Shown: positions 34,115 to 42,430, counted from the first letter of the stretch. The stretch is 64,000 bases of DNA from Ectopseudomonas toyotomiensis (GCF_900115695.1 NZ_FOXK01000005.1:310001-374000); one strand, 5' to 3'. Notes: generated by a model not told the origin, from the letters alone. Numbers and translations: made by a program.

Positions 34115-35142
34115 TGAAGCGTTCATGCACGGCTGAACCTGTAGGAGCGAGCTCTGCTCGCGAATCGTGGAAAAAGGCAAAAGCTTCGCGAGCAAAGCTC
34201 GCTCCTACAGTGGTCGGTGCGATCCTGCTGGCGCTGATCAGCCCCGCCTGGGCCGTCACCGTCACCAGCTGCGATCGCCAACTCACCATCGAGCGACCGC
34301 CGCAGCGTGCGGTCAGCCACGACATCACCCTGACCGCCATGCTCCTTGACCTCGGCCTGAGGCAGCGCATGGTCGGCTACAGCGGCATCAGCGGCTGGAA
34401 GACCGTCGAGCCGGCCATGCAGGCGCAGCTCGATGGGCTGCCCGAGCTGGCCGCGCGCTATCCGTCGCTGGAGAATCTGCTCGATGCCGACGCCGACTTC
34501 TTCTTCGCCGGCTGGAACTACGGCATGCGCATCGGCGGCGAGGTCACCCCGGCCAGCCTGGCGCGCTTCGGCATCCCGGTGTACGAGCTGAGCGAGTCCT
34601 GTGCGCACGTTATGCCCAAGCGCGTCGCCAGTCTGGACGATGTCTATACCGACCTGCGCAATCTCGGTCGCATCTTCGCCGTCGAGGCTCGTGCCGAGAC
34701 CCTGGTACAGGGCATGCAGGCGCGGGTAGCGGCGGTAAGTGCGCAGCTCGGTGAGCAACCGACGCGACCGCGGGTGTTCGTCTACGACAGTGGCGAGGAC
34801 CTGCCCTTCAGTGCCGGCCGCCTGGGCATGCCGCAGTCGCTGATCGCCGCGGCCGGTGGGCGCAACGTGATGGACGGCGTAGCGGCCAACTGGATGCAGG
34901 TGGGCTGGGAAGCCGTGGTCGAGCAGGACCCGGAGCTGATCCTGATCGTCGATTATGGCGAACGTACGGCGGCGCAGAAGCGCGACTTTCTCCTGCAGCA
35001 CCCGGCGCTGCAGGGCGTCACGGCGATTCGCCAGCAGCGCTTCGTGGTGCTGTCCTATCTCGCCGTCACGCCGAGCCTGGACAACGTCGCCGCCATCGAA
35101 ACCCTGGCGGCCGCGCTGCATCCCGAGGCCTTCGCGCAGTGA
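34114..35142 (+). CDS. Periplasmic substrate-binding protein (BtuF/FecB-like) with REP-encoded signal-peptide region
   Basis: A 342-residue class III binding protein. RPPQRAVSHDITLTAMLLDLG, LVGYSGISG-like core, VYELSESCAHVMPKRVASL and RVFVYDSGEDLPFSAGRLG fit helical-backbone binding proteins for metal chelates or corrinoids. ATG at 34114 overlaps the ATPase stop. The signal peptide is odd: the hydrophobic core (VVGAILLALISPAWA, residues 33-47) is normal, but residues 9-32 are encoded by a complete REP hairpin (34141-34208) read in frame. An internal GTG at codon 33 has no credible ribosome-binding site. Export efficiency may be affected. Confidence 0.9.
   Translation: MKRSCTAEPVGASSARESWKKAKASRAKLAPTVVGAILLALISPAWAVTVTSCDRQLTIERPPQRAVSHDITLTAMLLDLGLRQRMVGYSGISGWKTVEPAMQAQLDGLPELAARYPSLENLLDADADFFFAGWNYGMRIGGEVTPASLARFGIPVYELSESCAHVMPKRVASLDDVYTDLRNLGRIFAVEARAETLVQGMQARVAAVSAQLGEQPTRPRVFVYDSGEDLPFSAGRLGMPQSLIAAAGGRNVMDGVAANWMQVGWEAVVEQDPELILIVDYGERTAAQKRDFLLQHPALQGVTAIRQQRFVVLSYLAVTPSLDNVAAIETLAAALHPEAFAQ
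34141..34208. repeat. REP hairpin inserted in frame within a coding sequence
   Basis: Two 24-base arms (34141-34164 and 34185-34208) match at 23 of 24 positions. Each starts or ends with the TAGGAGCGAGC motif of Pseudomonas REPs. It lies inside the n-region of the binding-protein signal peptide and introduces no stop codon in that frame. Confidence 0.85.
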
Positions 35143-36146
35143 CGCGTTTTCGCTTGCTGCTGCTCGGCCTGGCGGTATTGCTGGCGCTGTCCTGTGCGCT
35201 GTCGCTGGTCTTCGGTGCGGCTCAGGTGCCGCTGGAGCGTGTGCTGGCAATACTCGCTCGGCAGTTGTTCGGCATCGAGCCCGCAGTGGCGGTGAGCGTC
35301 GGCCAGGACAGCATCGTCTGGCAGCTGCGCGCGCCACGGGTGTTGCTCGGTGCGCTGGTCGGCGCCGGGTTGGCCCTGGTGGGTACGGCGCTGCAGGCGG
35401 TAACGCGCAACCCGCTGGCCGACCCGCACCTGCTCGGCGTCAGCTCTGGCGCAGCCTTCGGTGCGGTGCTCGTGGTGCTTTACCTGGGCGAGTTCGCCGG
35501 GATGCTCAGCCTGCCGCTGGCGGCCTTCGTCGGCGCCATGGCGAGCATGCTGCTGGTGCTGGCCATCGCCAGCCGCGGTGGTCGGCTGCACAGCGAGCGC
35601 CTGCTGCTGGCCGGCGTGGCGGTATCCTTCGTGATGATGGCGGCGAGCAACCTGTTGCTGTACCTGGGCAACCCCCATGCGGCCAGCTCGGTGCTGTTCT
35701 GGATGCTCGGTGGCCTCGGCCTGGCGCGCTGGGAACTGCTCTGGTTGCCGGTGCTGTGCCTGGCGTTGGCGCTGGCGGTGCTGCTGGGCATGGGCCGCGC
35801 GCTGAACGCACTGATGGCCGGTGAGCAGAGCGCGGTGAGCCTGGGCCTGGAGCCACGGCGGGTGCGCCTACTGGTGTTCGTGGTGGCGTCCTTGCTCACC
35901 GGGGTGCTGGTATCGCTGTCCGGCGCCATCGGTTTCGTTGGGCTGATGCTGCCGCACGTGGCGCGCTTTCTGGTCGGTGCCGAGCACCGTCGCGTGCTGC
36001 CGGTGGCGGCGCTGCTGGGGGCGCTGTTCCTGGTCTGGGTCGATGTCGCCGCGCGCACCTGGCTGGCGCCGCAGGATCTGCCCATCGGCATCGTCACCGC
36101 CGCCATCGGCGGAGCGTTCTTCGTGGCCCTGCTCAGGCGCCGCTAG
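35139..36146 (+). CDS. FecCD-family ABC transporter permease (BtuC-like)
   Basis: A 335-residue inner-membrane permease with about ten hydrophobic segments. RAPRVLLGALVGAGLALVGTALQAVTRNPLADPHLLGVSSGAAFG is the family signature (residues about 65-110), and GAIGFVGLMLPHVARFLVGAEHR contains the coupling helix that meets the ATPase. The start is GTG overlapping the binding-protein stop (GTGA). It is the last gene of the receptor-ATPase-binding protein-permease unit. Confidence 0.95.
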   Translation: MTRFRLLLLGLAVLLALSCALSLVFGAAQVPLERVLAILARQLFGIEPAVAVSVGQDSIVWQLRAPRVLLGALVGAGLALVGTALQAVTRNPLADPHLLGVSSGAAFGAVLVVLYLGEFAGMLSLPLAAFVGAMASMLLVLAIASRGGRLHSERLLLAGVAVSFVMMAASNLLLYLGNPHAASSVLFWMLGGLGLARWELLWLPVLCLALALAVLLGMGRALNALMAGEQSAVSLGLEPRRVRLLVFVVASLLTGVLVSLSGAIGFVGLMLPHVARFLVGAEHRRVLPVAALLGALFLVWVDVAARTWLAPQDLPIGIVTAAIGGAFFVALLRRR

Positions 36147-36230
36147 TCGCCAGGATCGAACTGCTGCAAGGGCGCAAAGGTCATCTAAGCTAGTCTCTGT
36201 AACACAGACTCCTGGCCAGGAGGAATGCCC

Positions 36231-37415
36231 ATGCTCGCGCAACTGCCCACCGCACTTCGTGATCTACGACTGCCGCTGCGCCTGAAACTGTGGGACGGCA
36301 AGCAGATCGACCTTGGGCCCAAACCCAGGGTGACGCTGGTGGTGAAGGACCCCAGCCTGGTCACGCAGCTGGCCCATCCCAGCCTGGATGCCCTGGGCGC
36401 TGCCTATGTCGAGGGACGGGTGGATCTGGAAGGCCCCATCGAAGAGGCCATCGAGGTTGGCGATGCCCTGAGTACGGCTCTACTCGGGGATGAGTCCACA
36501 CCAACTGAGCATTACGTCGCCCACGACAAACGCAGCGACGCCGAGGCCATCAGCTATCACTACGACCTGTCCAACGAGTTCTACCGCCTGTGGCTGGACC
36601 GCGACATGGTCTACTCCTGCGCCTACTTCGAAACCGGTCAGGAAGACCTGAACCAGGCCCAGCAGGCCAAGCTGCGCCACCTGTGTCGCAAGCTGCGCCT
36701 GCAGCCGGGTGACAAGCTGCTCGACGTCGGCTGCGGCTGGGGCGGCCTGGCGCGTTTTGCCGCGCGCGAGTTCGACGTCGAGGTCTACGGTATCACCCTC
36801 AGCCAGGCGCAACTGGAGCTGGGCCTGCAGCGCGTAGCCGAGGAGGGCCTGGAAGGGCGCGTGACCCTGGAGCTGCTGGATTACCGTGACCTGCCGCAGG
36901 ACGGCCGCTTCGACAAGGTGGTCAGCGTCGGCATGTTAGAGCACGTTGGCCACGCCAACCTGCCGCTGTACTGCCAGCGTCTGTTCGGCGCGGTCAAGGC
37001 CGGCGGCCTGGTGATGAACCATGGCATCACCTCGCGCTTCACCGACGGCCGTCCGGTCGGTCGTGGCGCCGGTGAGTTCATCGACCGCTACGTTTTCCCG
37101 CAGGGTGAGCTGCCGCACCTGGTGACCATCAGCAAGGCAATCAGCGAGGCCGGGCTGGAGATCGTCGATGTCGAGAGCTTGCGCCTGCACTACGCACGCA
37201 CCTTGCAGCTATGGAGTCAGGGCCTGGAGCGGCAGCTGCAGAAGGCCGCGCAGTGGGTACCGGAAAAGTCCCTGCGTATCTGGCGCCTATACCTGGCCGG
37301 CTGCGCGTACGGCTTCCAGCATGGCTGGATGAACCTGCATCAGATCCTGGCGGTAAAGCCGCGCGATGACGGCGCTCATGATCTGCCGTGGACCCGTGCC
37401 GACCTGTATTCGTGA
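36231..37415 (+). CDS. Cyclopropane-fatty-acyl-phospholipid synthase family methyltransferase
   Basis: A 394-residue SAM-dependent enzyme that would cyclopropanate or methylate unsaturated acyl chains of membrane lipids. YHYDLSNEFYRLWLDRDMVYSCAYF, the SAM-binding LLDVGCGWGGLARFAAREF from about residue 163 and GMLEHVGHANLPLYCQRLF are diagnostic for Cfa-like proteins. ATG at 36231 is preferred to 36225, since AGGAGG at 36218-36223 sits seven bases before it. It is monocistronic between the ABC operon and the sensor kinase. Confidence 0.93.
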   Translation: MLAQLPTALRDLRLPLRLKLWDGKQIDLGPKPRVTLVVKDPSLVTQLAHPSLDALGAAYVEGRVDLEGPIEEAIEVGDALSTALLGDESTPTEHYVAHDKRSDAEAISYHYDLSNEFYRLWLDRDMVYSCAYFETGQEDLNQAQQAKLRHLCRKLRLQPGDKLLDVGCGWGGLARFAAREFDVEVYGITLSQAQLELGLQRVAEEGLEGRVTLELLDYRDLPQDGRFDKVVSVGMLEHVGHANLPLYCQRLFGAVKAGGLVMNHGITSRFTDGRPVGRGAGEFIDRYVFPQGELPHLVTISKAISEAGLEIVDVESLRLHYARTLQLWSQGLERQLQKAAQWVPEKSLRIWRLYLAGCAYGFQHGWMNLHQILAVKPRDDGAHDLPWTRADLYS

Positions 37416-37455
37416 TGGAGTAACATGCGGCTCGTACTGATCCCGCGAGCCGCCC

Positions 37456-39207
37456 ATGCCCTTGCCGCAACAGCATCGTTACCGCGTACTGTTCACCGTT
37501 CTGGCGATTCTCGCCGGTCTGCTGCTGAGCCTCTGGCTCGGTGGACGGCATGCCGAGCAGCGCGCCTGGGACGAGCGTAGCGTCGAGGCGCGCGGGCAGT
37601 TGCAGCTCTATGCCCAGTCGATTCGCACCCTGGTCGAGCGCTTCAGCTCGGTACCGGAAGTGCTGGCGCTGGACAGCGATATCCGCAGCCTGCTGCGCGC
37701 GCCGCATGATCGTCAGCTACGCCTGGCGCTGAACCAGCGCCTGGAGCGGCTCAACGCGGCCGCCGGCTCCACCGTGCTGTACCTGCTCGATGCCCAGGGC
37801 GAAACTCTGGTGGCCAGCAACTGGCGCGACTGGAGCAGTTTTGTCGGCAACAACTACGCCTTCCGTCCCTATTTCCAGAACGCCCTGCGCGATGGCGGTG
37901 CACGCTATTTCGCGGTGGGCGTGACCACCGGTATTCCCGGCTATTTCCTCTCCCACGTGGTGCGCGATGCCCAGGGCGAGCTGCTCGGCGTACTGGTGGT
38001 CAAGCTGGAGCTGGAAGACCTGCAGCGCGAATGGGTCGGTCAGCCCGGCGTGCTGCTGGTCGCCGACAGCTATCAGGTGGTGATCCTCAGCAACAAGCCG
38101 ATCTGGCGCTTCCGCGCCTTGCAGCCACTCGACGAACAGGCGCGCGCCGAACTGGTGGAGGTGCGCCGCTACGCCGAGCAGGCGCTGCAGCCGCTGGCGC
38201 ATCAGGTGCATCGGCATATCGACGACGATGCTGACTGGGCGCGCGTCGATGGCCCCGACGGTAATCGCGACTATCTCTGGCAGCGTCTGCACATGCCCGA
38301 AGAGGGCTGGACCCTGCATCTGCTCAGCGAGCCGGTCGGTCTGGCGGATAGCGTACGCAGCTATCGCCTGGCTGCTGCCGGGGTTTGGATGACCTTCGCC
38401 TTCCTGCTGTTGTTCCTCGCCCAGCGCCGCAAGAACCAGCGTCTGCAGGCCGGCATCCGCGAGCGCCTGGAGCGCGAGGTGGCGCTGCGCACCGCCGAGC
38501 TGCGCGAAGCCCAGGACGGCCTGGTGCATGCCGCCAAGATGGCCGCGCTGGGGCAGATGTCGGCGGCGCTGGCGCACGAGATCAACCAGCCGCTGACCGC
38601 CCTGCAGATGCAGCTCGGCAGTCTGCGCCTGCTGCTCGACAGTGGTCGGCCGGAAGCGGTGCGCGACGGTCTGCAGCGCATCGATGGTCTGCTGCAGCGC
38701 ATGGCGGCGCTGACCGGCCACCTCAAGACCTTTGCCCGCAAGACCCCGGCCGGCCTCAGCGAGCGCCTGTGCCTCGGTGATGTGCTGGAGCAGGCCCTGC
38801 AGCTGTTGGCACCGCGCATGCGCAGCGAGCAGGTGGAGCTGCGCACGCAGATCGACGACGAGGCCGAAGTGCTTGGCGATGCCATCCGCATCGAACAGGT
38901 GATCCTCAACCTGCTGCACAACGCCCTCGACGCCATGGCCGAGAGCGAATCACGCATCCTGCTGGTGCGCATCGCCCGTGAAGACGATGGCTGCCTGCTC
39001 AGCGTCGAGGACAGTGGCGGCGGCATCGCCGAGGAAACCCTCGGTCGCGTATTCGAACCCTTCTTCACCACAAAGCCGGTGGGGCAGGGTTTGGGGCTCG
39101 GGCTGGCGGTGTCCTACGGTATCGTGCGCGATCTCGGCGGCACGTTGGAGGCGCATAACGGTGAGCTGGGCGCGGTGTTTACCCTGAGGCTGCCGGCTGC
39201 GCCGTAG
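37456..39207 (+). CDS. DctB-like sensor histidine kinase
   Basis: A 583-residue membrane kinase. TM1 is at about residues 13-30 and TM2 at about 304-322. They enclose a roughly 270-residue periplasmic double-Cache/PAS sensor (VLYLLDAQGETLVASNW, YFAVGVTTGIPGYFLSHVV). A coiled coil leads to the H-box ALAHEINQPLTALQMQLGSL with phospho-accepting His374, then the ATPase N-box NLLHNALDAMAE and G-boxes DSGGGIAEE and GLGLGLAVSYGIV. This is the DctB architecture for organic-acid sensing. The partner regulator is 310 bases downstream, beyond a repeat-rich spacer. Confidence 0.92.
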   Translation: MPLPQQHRYRVLFTVLAILAGLLLSLWLGGRHAEQRAWDERSVEARGQLQLYAQSIRTLVERFSSVPEVLALDSDIRSLLRAPHDRQLRLALNQRLERLNAAAGSTVLYLLDAQGETLVASNWRDWSSFVGNNYAFRPYFQNALRDGGARYFAVGVTTGIPGYFLSHVVRDAQGELLGVLVVKLELEDLQREWVGQPGVLLVADSYQVVILSNKPIWRFRALQPLDEQARAELVEVRRYAEQALQPLAHQVHRHIDDDADWARVDGPDGNRDYLWQRLHMPEEGWTLHLLSEPVGLADSVRSYRLAAAGVWMTFAFLLLFLAQRRKNQRLQAGIRERLEREVALRTAELREAQDGLVHAAKMAALGQMSAALAHEINQPLTALQMQLGSLRLLLDSGRPEAVRDGLQRIDGLLQRMAALTGHLKTFARKTPAGLSERLCLGDVLEQALQLLAPRMRSEQVELRTQIDDEAEVLGDAIRIEQVILNLLHNALDAMAESESRILLVRIAREDDGCLLSVEDSGGGIAEETLGRVFEPFFTTKPVGQGLGLGLAVSYGIVRDLGGTLEAHNGELGAVFTLRLPAAP

Positions 39208-39235
39208 CTCCCTTCACAGTGGTGTCGCGGCTGGT

Positions 39236-39295
39236 GCGCATGGCGCACCCTACGAACTGCGCGGCCGGCCGTAGGGTGCGCCGCGCGCACCGGGT
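39236..39295. repeat. GCGCACCCTAC-family inverted repeat
   Basis: GGTGCGCATGGCGCACCCTACG at 39232-39253 and CGTAGGGTGCGCCGCGCGCACC at 39270-39292 form two facing hairpins. It occupies the spacer between the kinase and regulator genes. Confidence 0.6.
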
Positions 39296-39323
39296 TTCGC
39301 CAGAAACTGGCGCTCGTCGCAGT

Positions 39324-39489
39324 CTAGGGTGGGTTAGGCGTGTCACCGATATCACGATGACTTCGCAACTTTATGCCGCGCCGTAACCCACCATTGGTGT
39401 CTCGCGGGACGATCGTCCGGTGGGTTACGCGTCGCAGCACTGGCGGAGGTGTGTTGAAGGGAGTGGTTCGCGGCGCTAACCCACCCTAC
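39324..39489. repeat. REPIN-like composite inverted repeat, copy 2
   Basis: It has the same four alternating arms as 8352-8516: CTAGGGTGGGTTAGG (39324-39338), TAACCCACCA (39384-39393), GGTGGGTTACGCG (39419-39431) and GCTAACCCACCCTAC (39475-39489). Arm spacings differ from copy 1 by only one or two bases while the sequence between arms is unrelated. It lies directly upstream of the dctD-like gene. Confidence 0.75.
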
Positions 39490-39517
39490 ACTGCGGCCGT
39501 TCTCAAGAGGAGGTACC

Positions 39518-40858
39518 ATGAGCGCTCAGGTCATAGTGGTCGACGACGAAGCGGCGATTCGCGAGGCGGTGCAGCAGTGGCTGGAACTGTCCGGTTTCGA
39601 GGTGCGTACCTGCGCCAGTGCGGCCGAAGCCTTGGCTCTGGTCGACCGCGACTTCCCCGGCATCGTCGTCAGCGATGTGCGTATGCCCGGCAGCGATGGC
39701 CTGCAATTGCTGGATAAGCTGCTGCAGGTGGACACCGACCTGCCGGTGATCCTGGTCACCGGTCATGGCGATGTACCCATGGCGGTGCAGGCACTGCGTC
39801 AGGGTGCCTATGACTTCATCGAGAAACCCTTCACCCCCGAGCGTCTGCTCGACAGCGTGCGCCGTGCGTTGGACAAGCGCCGGCTGGTTTGCGAGAACCG
39901 CCAACTGCGTCGGCAGGTGGCCGACAAGGGCCGTATCGAGAGCCAACTGATCGGCATTTCGCGGCCGATGGAAAACCTGCGGCGGCAGATCCTCGAACTG
40001 GCCGGCACCTCGGTCAATGTGCTGATCCGCGGCGAGACCGGCAGCGGCAAGGAGCGCGTGGCGCGCAGCCTGCACGATTTCAGCCCACGAGCTAGCAAGG
40101 CCTTCGCCGCGCTGAACTGTGCGGCGATTCCCGAGACCATCTTCGAAAGCGAGTTGTTCGGTCACGAGAGTGGCGCCTTCACTGGCGCCCAGGCACGGCG
40201 CATCGGCCGTATCGAGCATGCCGATGGCGGTACCCTGTTCCTCGACGAGGTTGAGAGTCTGCCGCTGGCGCAACAGGTCAAACTGCTGCGCGTGCTGCAG
40301 GAAAAGACCCTGGAACGCCTCGGCTCGAACAAGAGCATCCAGGTCGACCTGCGAGTGATCAGCGCGGCCAAGCCGGATCTGCTCGACGAGGTCAAGGCCG
40401 GGCGTTTCCGCGAGGACTTGGTATACCGCCTGAACGTCGCTACCCTGCATATTCCGCCGCTGCGCGAGCGCCGCGAGGACATTCCGCTGCTGTTCGAACA
40501 TTTCGCCCATGAGGCGGCGCTGCGTCATGGGCGCGAAGCGCCGCCACTGGCGCCGAGCGAACTGGCTCGGTTGCTCGGCCATGACTGGCCGGGCAACGTC
40601 CGTGAGCTGATCAACGCCGCCGAGCGCCATGCCCTGGGGCTTTCCAGCCCGCCGCCGGCCGAACGCTTTGCCGGCCAGGCGCTGGCGCAGCAGATGGAAG
40701 CCTTCGAGGCGCAGTGCCTGCACAACGCCTTGCTGCAATGCCAGGGCAATATCACCGCAGTGATGGAAATGCTGCAGCTGCCGCGCCGCACTCTCAACGA
40801 GAAGATGCAGCGCCATGGCCTGGCGCGCGGTGATTACCTGCCGGGGGGCGAAGAGTAG
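39518..40858 (+). CDS. DctD-like sigma-54-dependent response regulator
   Basis: A 446-residue activator. The receiver domain has phospho-acceptor Asp53 in VVSDVRMPGSDG. The sigma-54 AAA domain has Walker A GETGSGKE, the sigma-54 contact loop GAFTGA at residues 219-224, and GGTLFLDEVESLP. The C-terminus carries a Fis-type helix-turn-helix (NITAVMEMLQLPRRTLNEKMQRHG). RBS AGGAGG precedes the ATG. The best target is the TAXI-TRAP operon downstream, which has a -24/-12 promoter at 41166-41186. Confidence 0.95.
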   Translation: MSAQVIVVDDEAAIREAVQQWLELSGFEVRTCASAAEALALVDRDFPGIVVSDVRMPGSDGLQLLDKLLQVDTDLPVILVTGHGDVPMAVQALRQGAYDFIEKPFTPERLLDSVRRALDKRRLVCENRQLRRQVADKGRIESQLIGISRPMENLRRQILELAGTSVNVLIRGETGSGKERVARSLHDFSPRASKAFAALNCAAIPETIFESELFGHESGAFTGAQARRIGRIEHADGGTLFLDEVESLPLAQQVKLLRVLQEKTLERLGSNKSIQVDLRVISAAKPDLLDEVKAGRFREDLVYRLNVATLHIPPLRERREDIPLLFEHFAHEAALRHGREAPPLAPSELARLLGHDWPGNVRELINAAERHALGLSSPPPAERFAGQALAQQMEAFEAQCLHNALLQCQGNITAVMEMLQLPRRTLNEKMQRHGLARGDYLPGGEE

Positions 40859-41165
40859 GGCGTCGCAGGGCCGCTTAGGTCGTGCGCAGCAAATTTTTGG
40901 ACCGCGGTACTCTCGGTGCTTACGGCGCACCCTACGGGTAAGCAAGTCTGATCGCCTTGACCTGTGGGGCTCCGCCCCAGGGCGAAGCTTTTGGGTATGA
41001 GCTTGGTATTGCGCGATGGCCGTCATTCGCCGCGGGGCGCGGCTCCTACTGAGCGCGTGACGCGATAAGCGGAATTTTGCCGACCCTGTCACAGATGTAG
41101 GCGATTTCCCGCTCAATGACCCATCGGTCTTTAGATGTAACCCCTCTATCTCGGGCTTTTCAGGC
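40859..41165. other. Repeat-rich spacer downstream of the dctD-like gene
   Basis: No gene is seen. It holds CGGCGCACCCTACGG (a GTAGGGTGCGC-family half repeat near 40924-40938), a GC hairpin GGGGCTCCGCCCC near 40967-40979 that may end the dctD-like transcript, and a TAGGAGC-type half repeat near 41031-41050. Activator-binding sites for the downstream sigma-54 promoter would be expected between about 41050 and 41165, but none is obvious. Confidence 0.5.
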
Positions 41166-41186
41166 CCTGGCACGGCATCTGCTATG
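41166..41186 (+). promoter_or_regulatory. Sigma-54 (-24/-12) promoter of the TAXI-TRAP operon
   Basis: CCTGGCACGGCATCTGCTA contains TGGCACG (41168-41174) and CTGC (41179-41182), with the GG and GC dinucleotides 12 bases apart as required. The only departure is CTGC for TTGC. Transcription should begin near 41194, leaving a leader of about 245 bases. Confidence 0.8.
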
Positions 41187-41249
41187 ACAGTTACAGCCGC
41201 GCAGCATCTTGCCGACGTGGCGACCATAACAACGACAAGAGGTCAGCCC

Positions 41250-41357
41250 ATGAACTGCCATGCCCCTCGCGCCATGCCGCACTCGCTGCCGTGCATGGGC
41301 CGCCTTCCTACCGCGCCCGCCGCGGCTCTTGTCCAACGTTGCACCCTGCGCTGCTGA
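41250..41357 (+). CDS. Possible 35-codon leader ORF
   Basis: An open frame MNCHAPRAMPHSLPCMGRLP followed by 15 more residues and TGA, containing four cysteines (positions 3, 15, 31, 35). AGAGG lies eight bases before the ATG. It lies in the leader between the sigma-54 promoter and the TAXI binding-protein gene. A hairpin CGACGCC/GGCGTCG (41369-41390) follows 11 bases after the stop. It may be a leader peptide, or chance. Confidence 0.35.
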   Translation: MNCHAPRAMPHSLPCMGRLPTAPAAALVQRCTLRC

Positions 41358-41440
41358 TCGCGCAACGTCGACGCCGCCTGCGTGGCGTCGTCTAGAGTGA
41401 AACTCTGCATACAGCCAATAACAACGACGGAGATACTTCC

Positions 41441-42394
41441 ATGCGACTGACCAAGAAACTCAGCCTGTTCGCCGCTGCCGCGGCCATCACTGCCAGCACC
41501 GCAGTGCTCGCTGCCCCGACTTTCATCAACGTGCTCACCGGCGGTACCAGCGGTGTCTACTACCCGATTGGCGTGGCTCTTTCGCAGCTCTACAGCAACG
41601 GCATCGAGGGCTCCAAGACCTCGGTCCAGGCGACCAAGGCGTCGGTGGAAAACCTCAACCTGCTCGAAGCCGGTCGCGGTGAGCTGGCCTTCGCCCTCGG
41701 TGACTCGGTGGCCGATGCCTGGAACGGCGTCGAAGACGCTGGCTTCAAGGCGCCGCTGAAGAAAATCCGCGCTATCGCCGGTACCTACCCGAACTACATC
41801 CAGATCGTTGCCAACGCCGAATCCGGCATCAAGACCCTGGAAGACCTCAAGGGCAAGCGCATCTCCGTCGGCGCGCCGAAGTCCGGCACCGAGCTCAACG
41901 CTCGCGCCATCTTCGAAGCCGCTGGCCTGACGTACAAGGACATGGGCAAGGTCGAGTTCCTGCCCTACGCCGAGTCGGTCGAGCTGATCAAGAACCGTCA
42001 GCTGGACGCCACCCTGCAGTCCTCCGGTCTGGGTATGGCCGCCATTCGTGACCTGGCTTCGACCATGAAGATCAGCTTCGTCGCCATCCCGGCCGAAGTG
42101 ACCGCGAAGATCGACAACGCCGCCTACGAGGCAGCCACCATCCCGGCTGGCACCTACGACGGTCAGGACGCTGACGTGCCCACCGTTGCCATCACCAACA
42201 TCCTGGTCACTCACGAAGGCGTGTCCGACGAAGTGGCCTACCAGATGACCAAACTGATGTTCGACAACCTCGGCCGCCTGGGCACCGCTCACTCCGCCGC
42301 TCAGGACATCAAGCTGGAGACCGCCACCCAGAACCTGCCGATCCCGCTGCACCCGGGTGCCGAGCGCTTCTACAAGGAAGCCGGCGCGCTGTAA
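41441..42394 (+). CDS. TAXI-family TRAP transporter substrate-binding protein
   Basis: A 317-residue periplasmic protein with signal peptide MRLTKKLSLFAAAAAITAST ending near VLAAP. INVLTGGTSGVYYPIGVALSQLY, VQATKASVENLNLLEAGRGELAFALGD and LKGKRISVGAPKSGTELNARAI are diagnostic of TAXI (TRAP-associated extracytoplasmic immunogenic) binding proteins. It should hand an organic acid, or glutamate-like ligand, to the fused permease downstream. A GC-rich hairpin at 42403-42430 lies between the two genes. Confidence 0.95.
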   Translation: MRLTKKLSLFAAAAAITASTAVLAAPTFINVLTGGTSGVYYPIGVALSQLYSNGIEGSKTSVQATKASVENLNLLEAGRGELAFALGDSVADAWNGVEDAGFKAPLKKIRAIAGTYPNYIQIVANAESGIKTLEDLKGKRISVGAPKSGTELNARAIFEAAGLTYKDMGKVEFLPYAESVELIKNRQLDATLQSSGLGMAAIRDLASTMKISFVAIPAEVTAKIDNAAYEAATIPAGTYDGQDADVPTVAITNILVTHEGVSDEVAYQMTKLMFDNLGRLGTAHSAAQDIKLETATQNLPIPLHPGAERFYKEAGAL

Positions 42395-42402
42395 TGACGG
42401 CT

Positions 42403-42430
42403 CGGACCGTGGCGCTTGCGCCGCGGTCCG
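42403..42430 (+). terminator. Intercistronic hairpin between TAXI binding protein and permease
   Basis: CGGACCG (42403-42409) pairs with CGGTCCG (42424-42430), and the loop holds a nested GGCG/CGCC stem. It lacks a strong U-tract, so it may stabilise the binding-protein message or give partial termination, explaining excess binding protein over permease. Confidence 0.55.

Noticed and set aside
41243..42352. 369-codon minus-strand frame over the TAXI gene
   Set aside because: It is antisense to a binding-protein gene with a signal peptide and family motifs.
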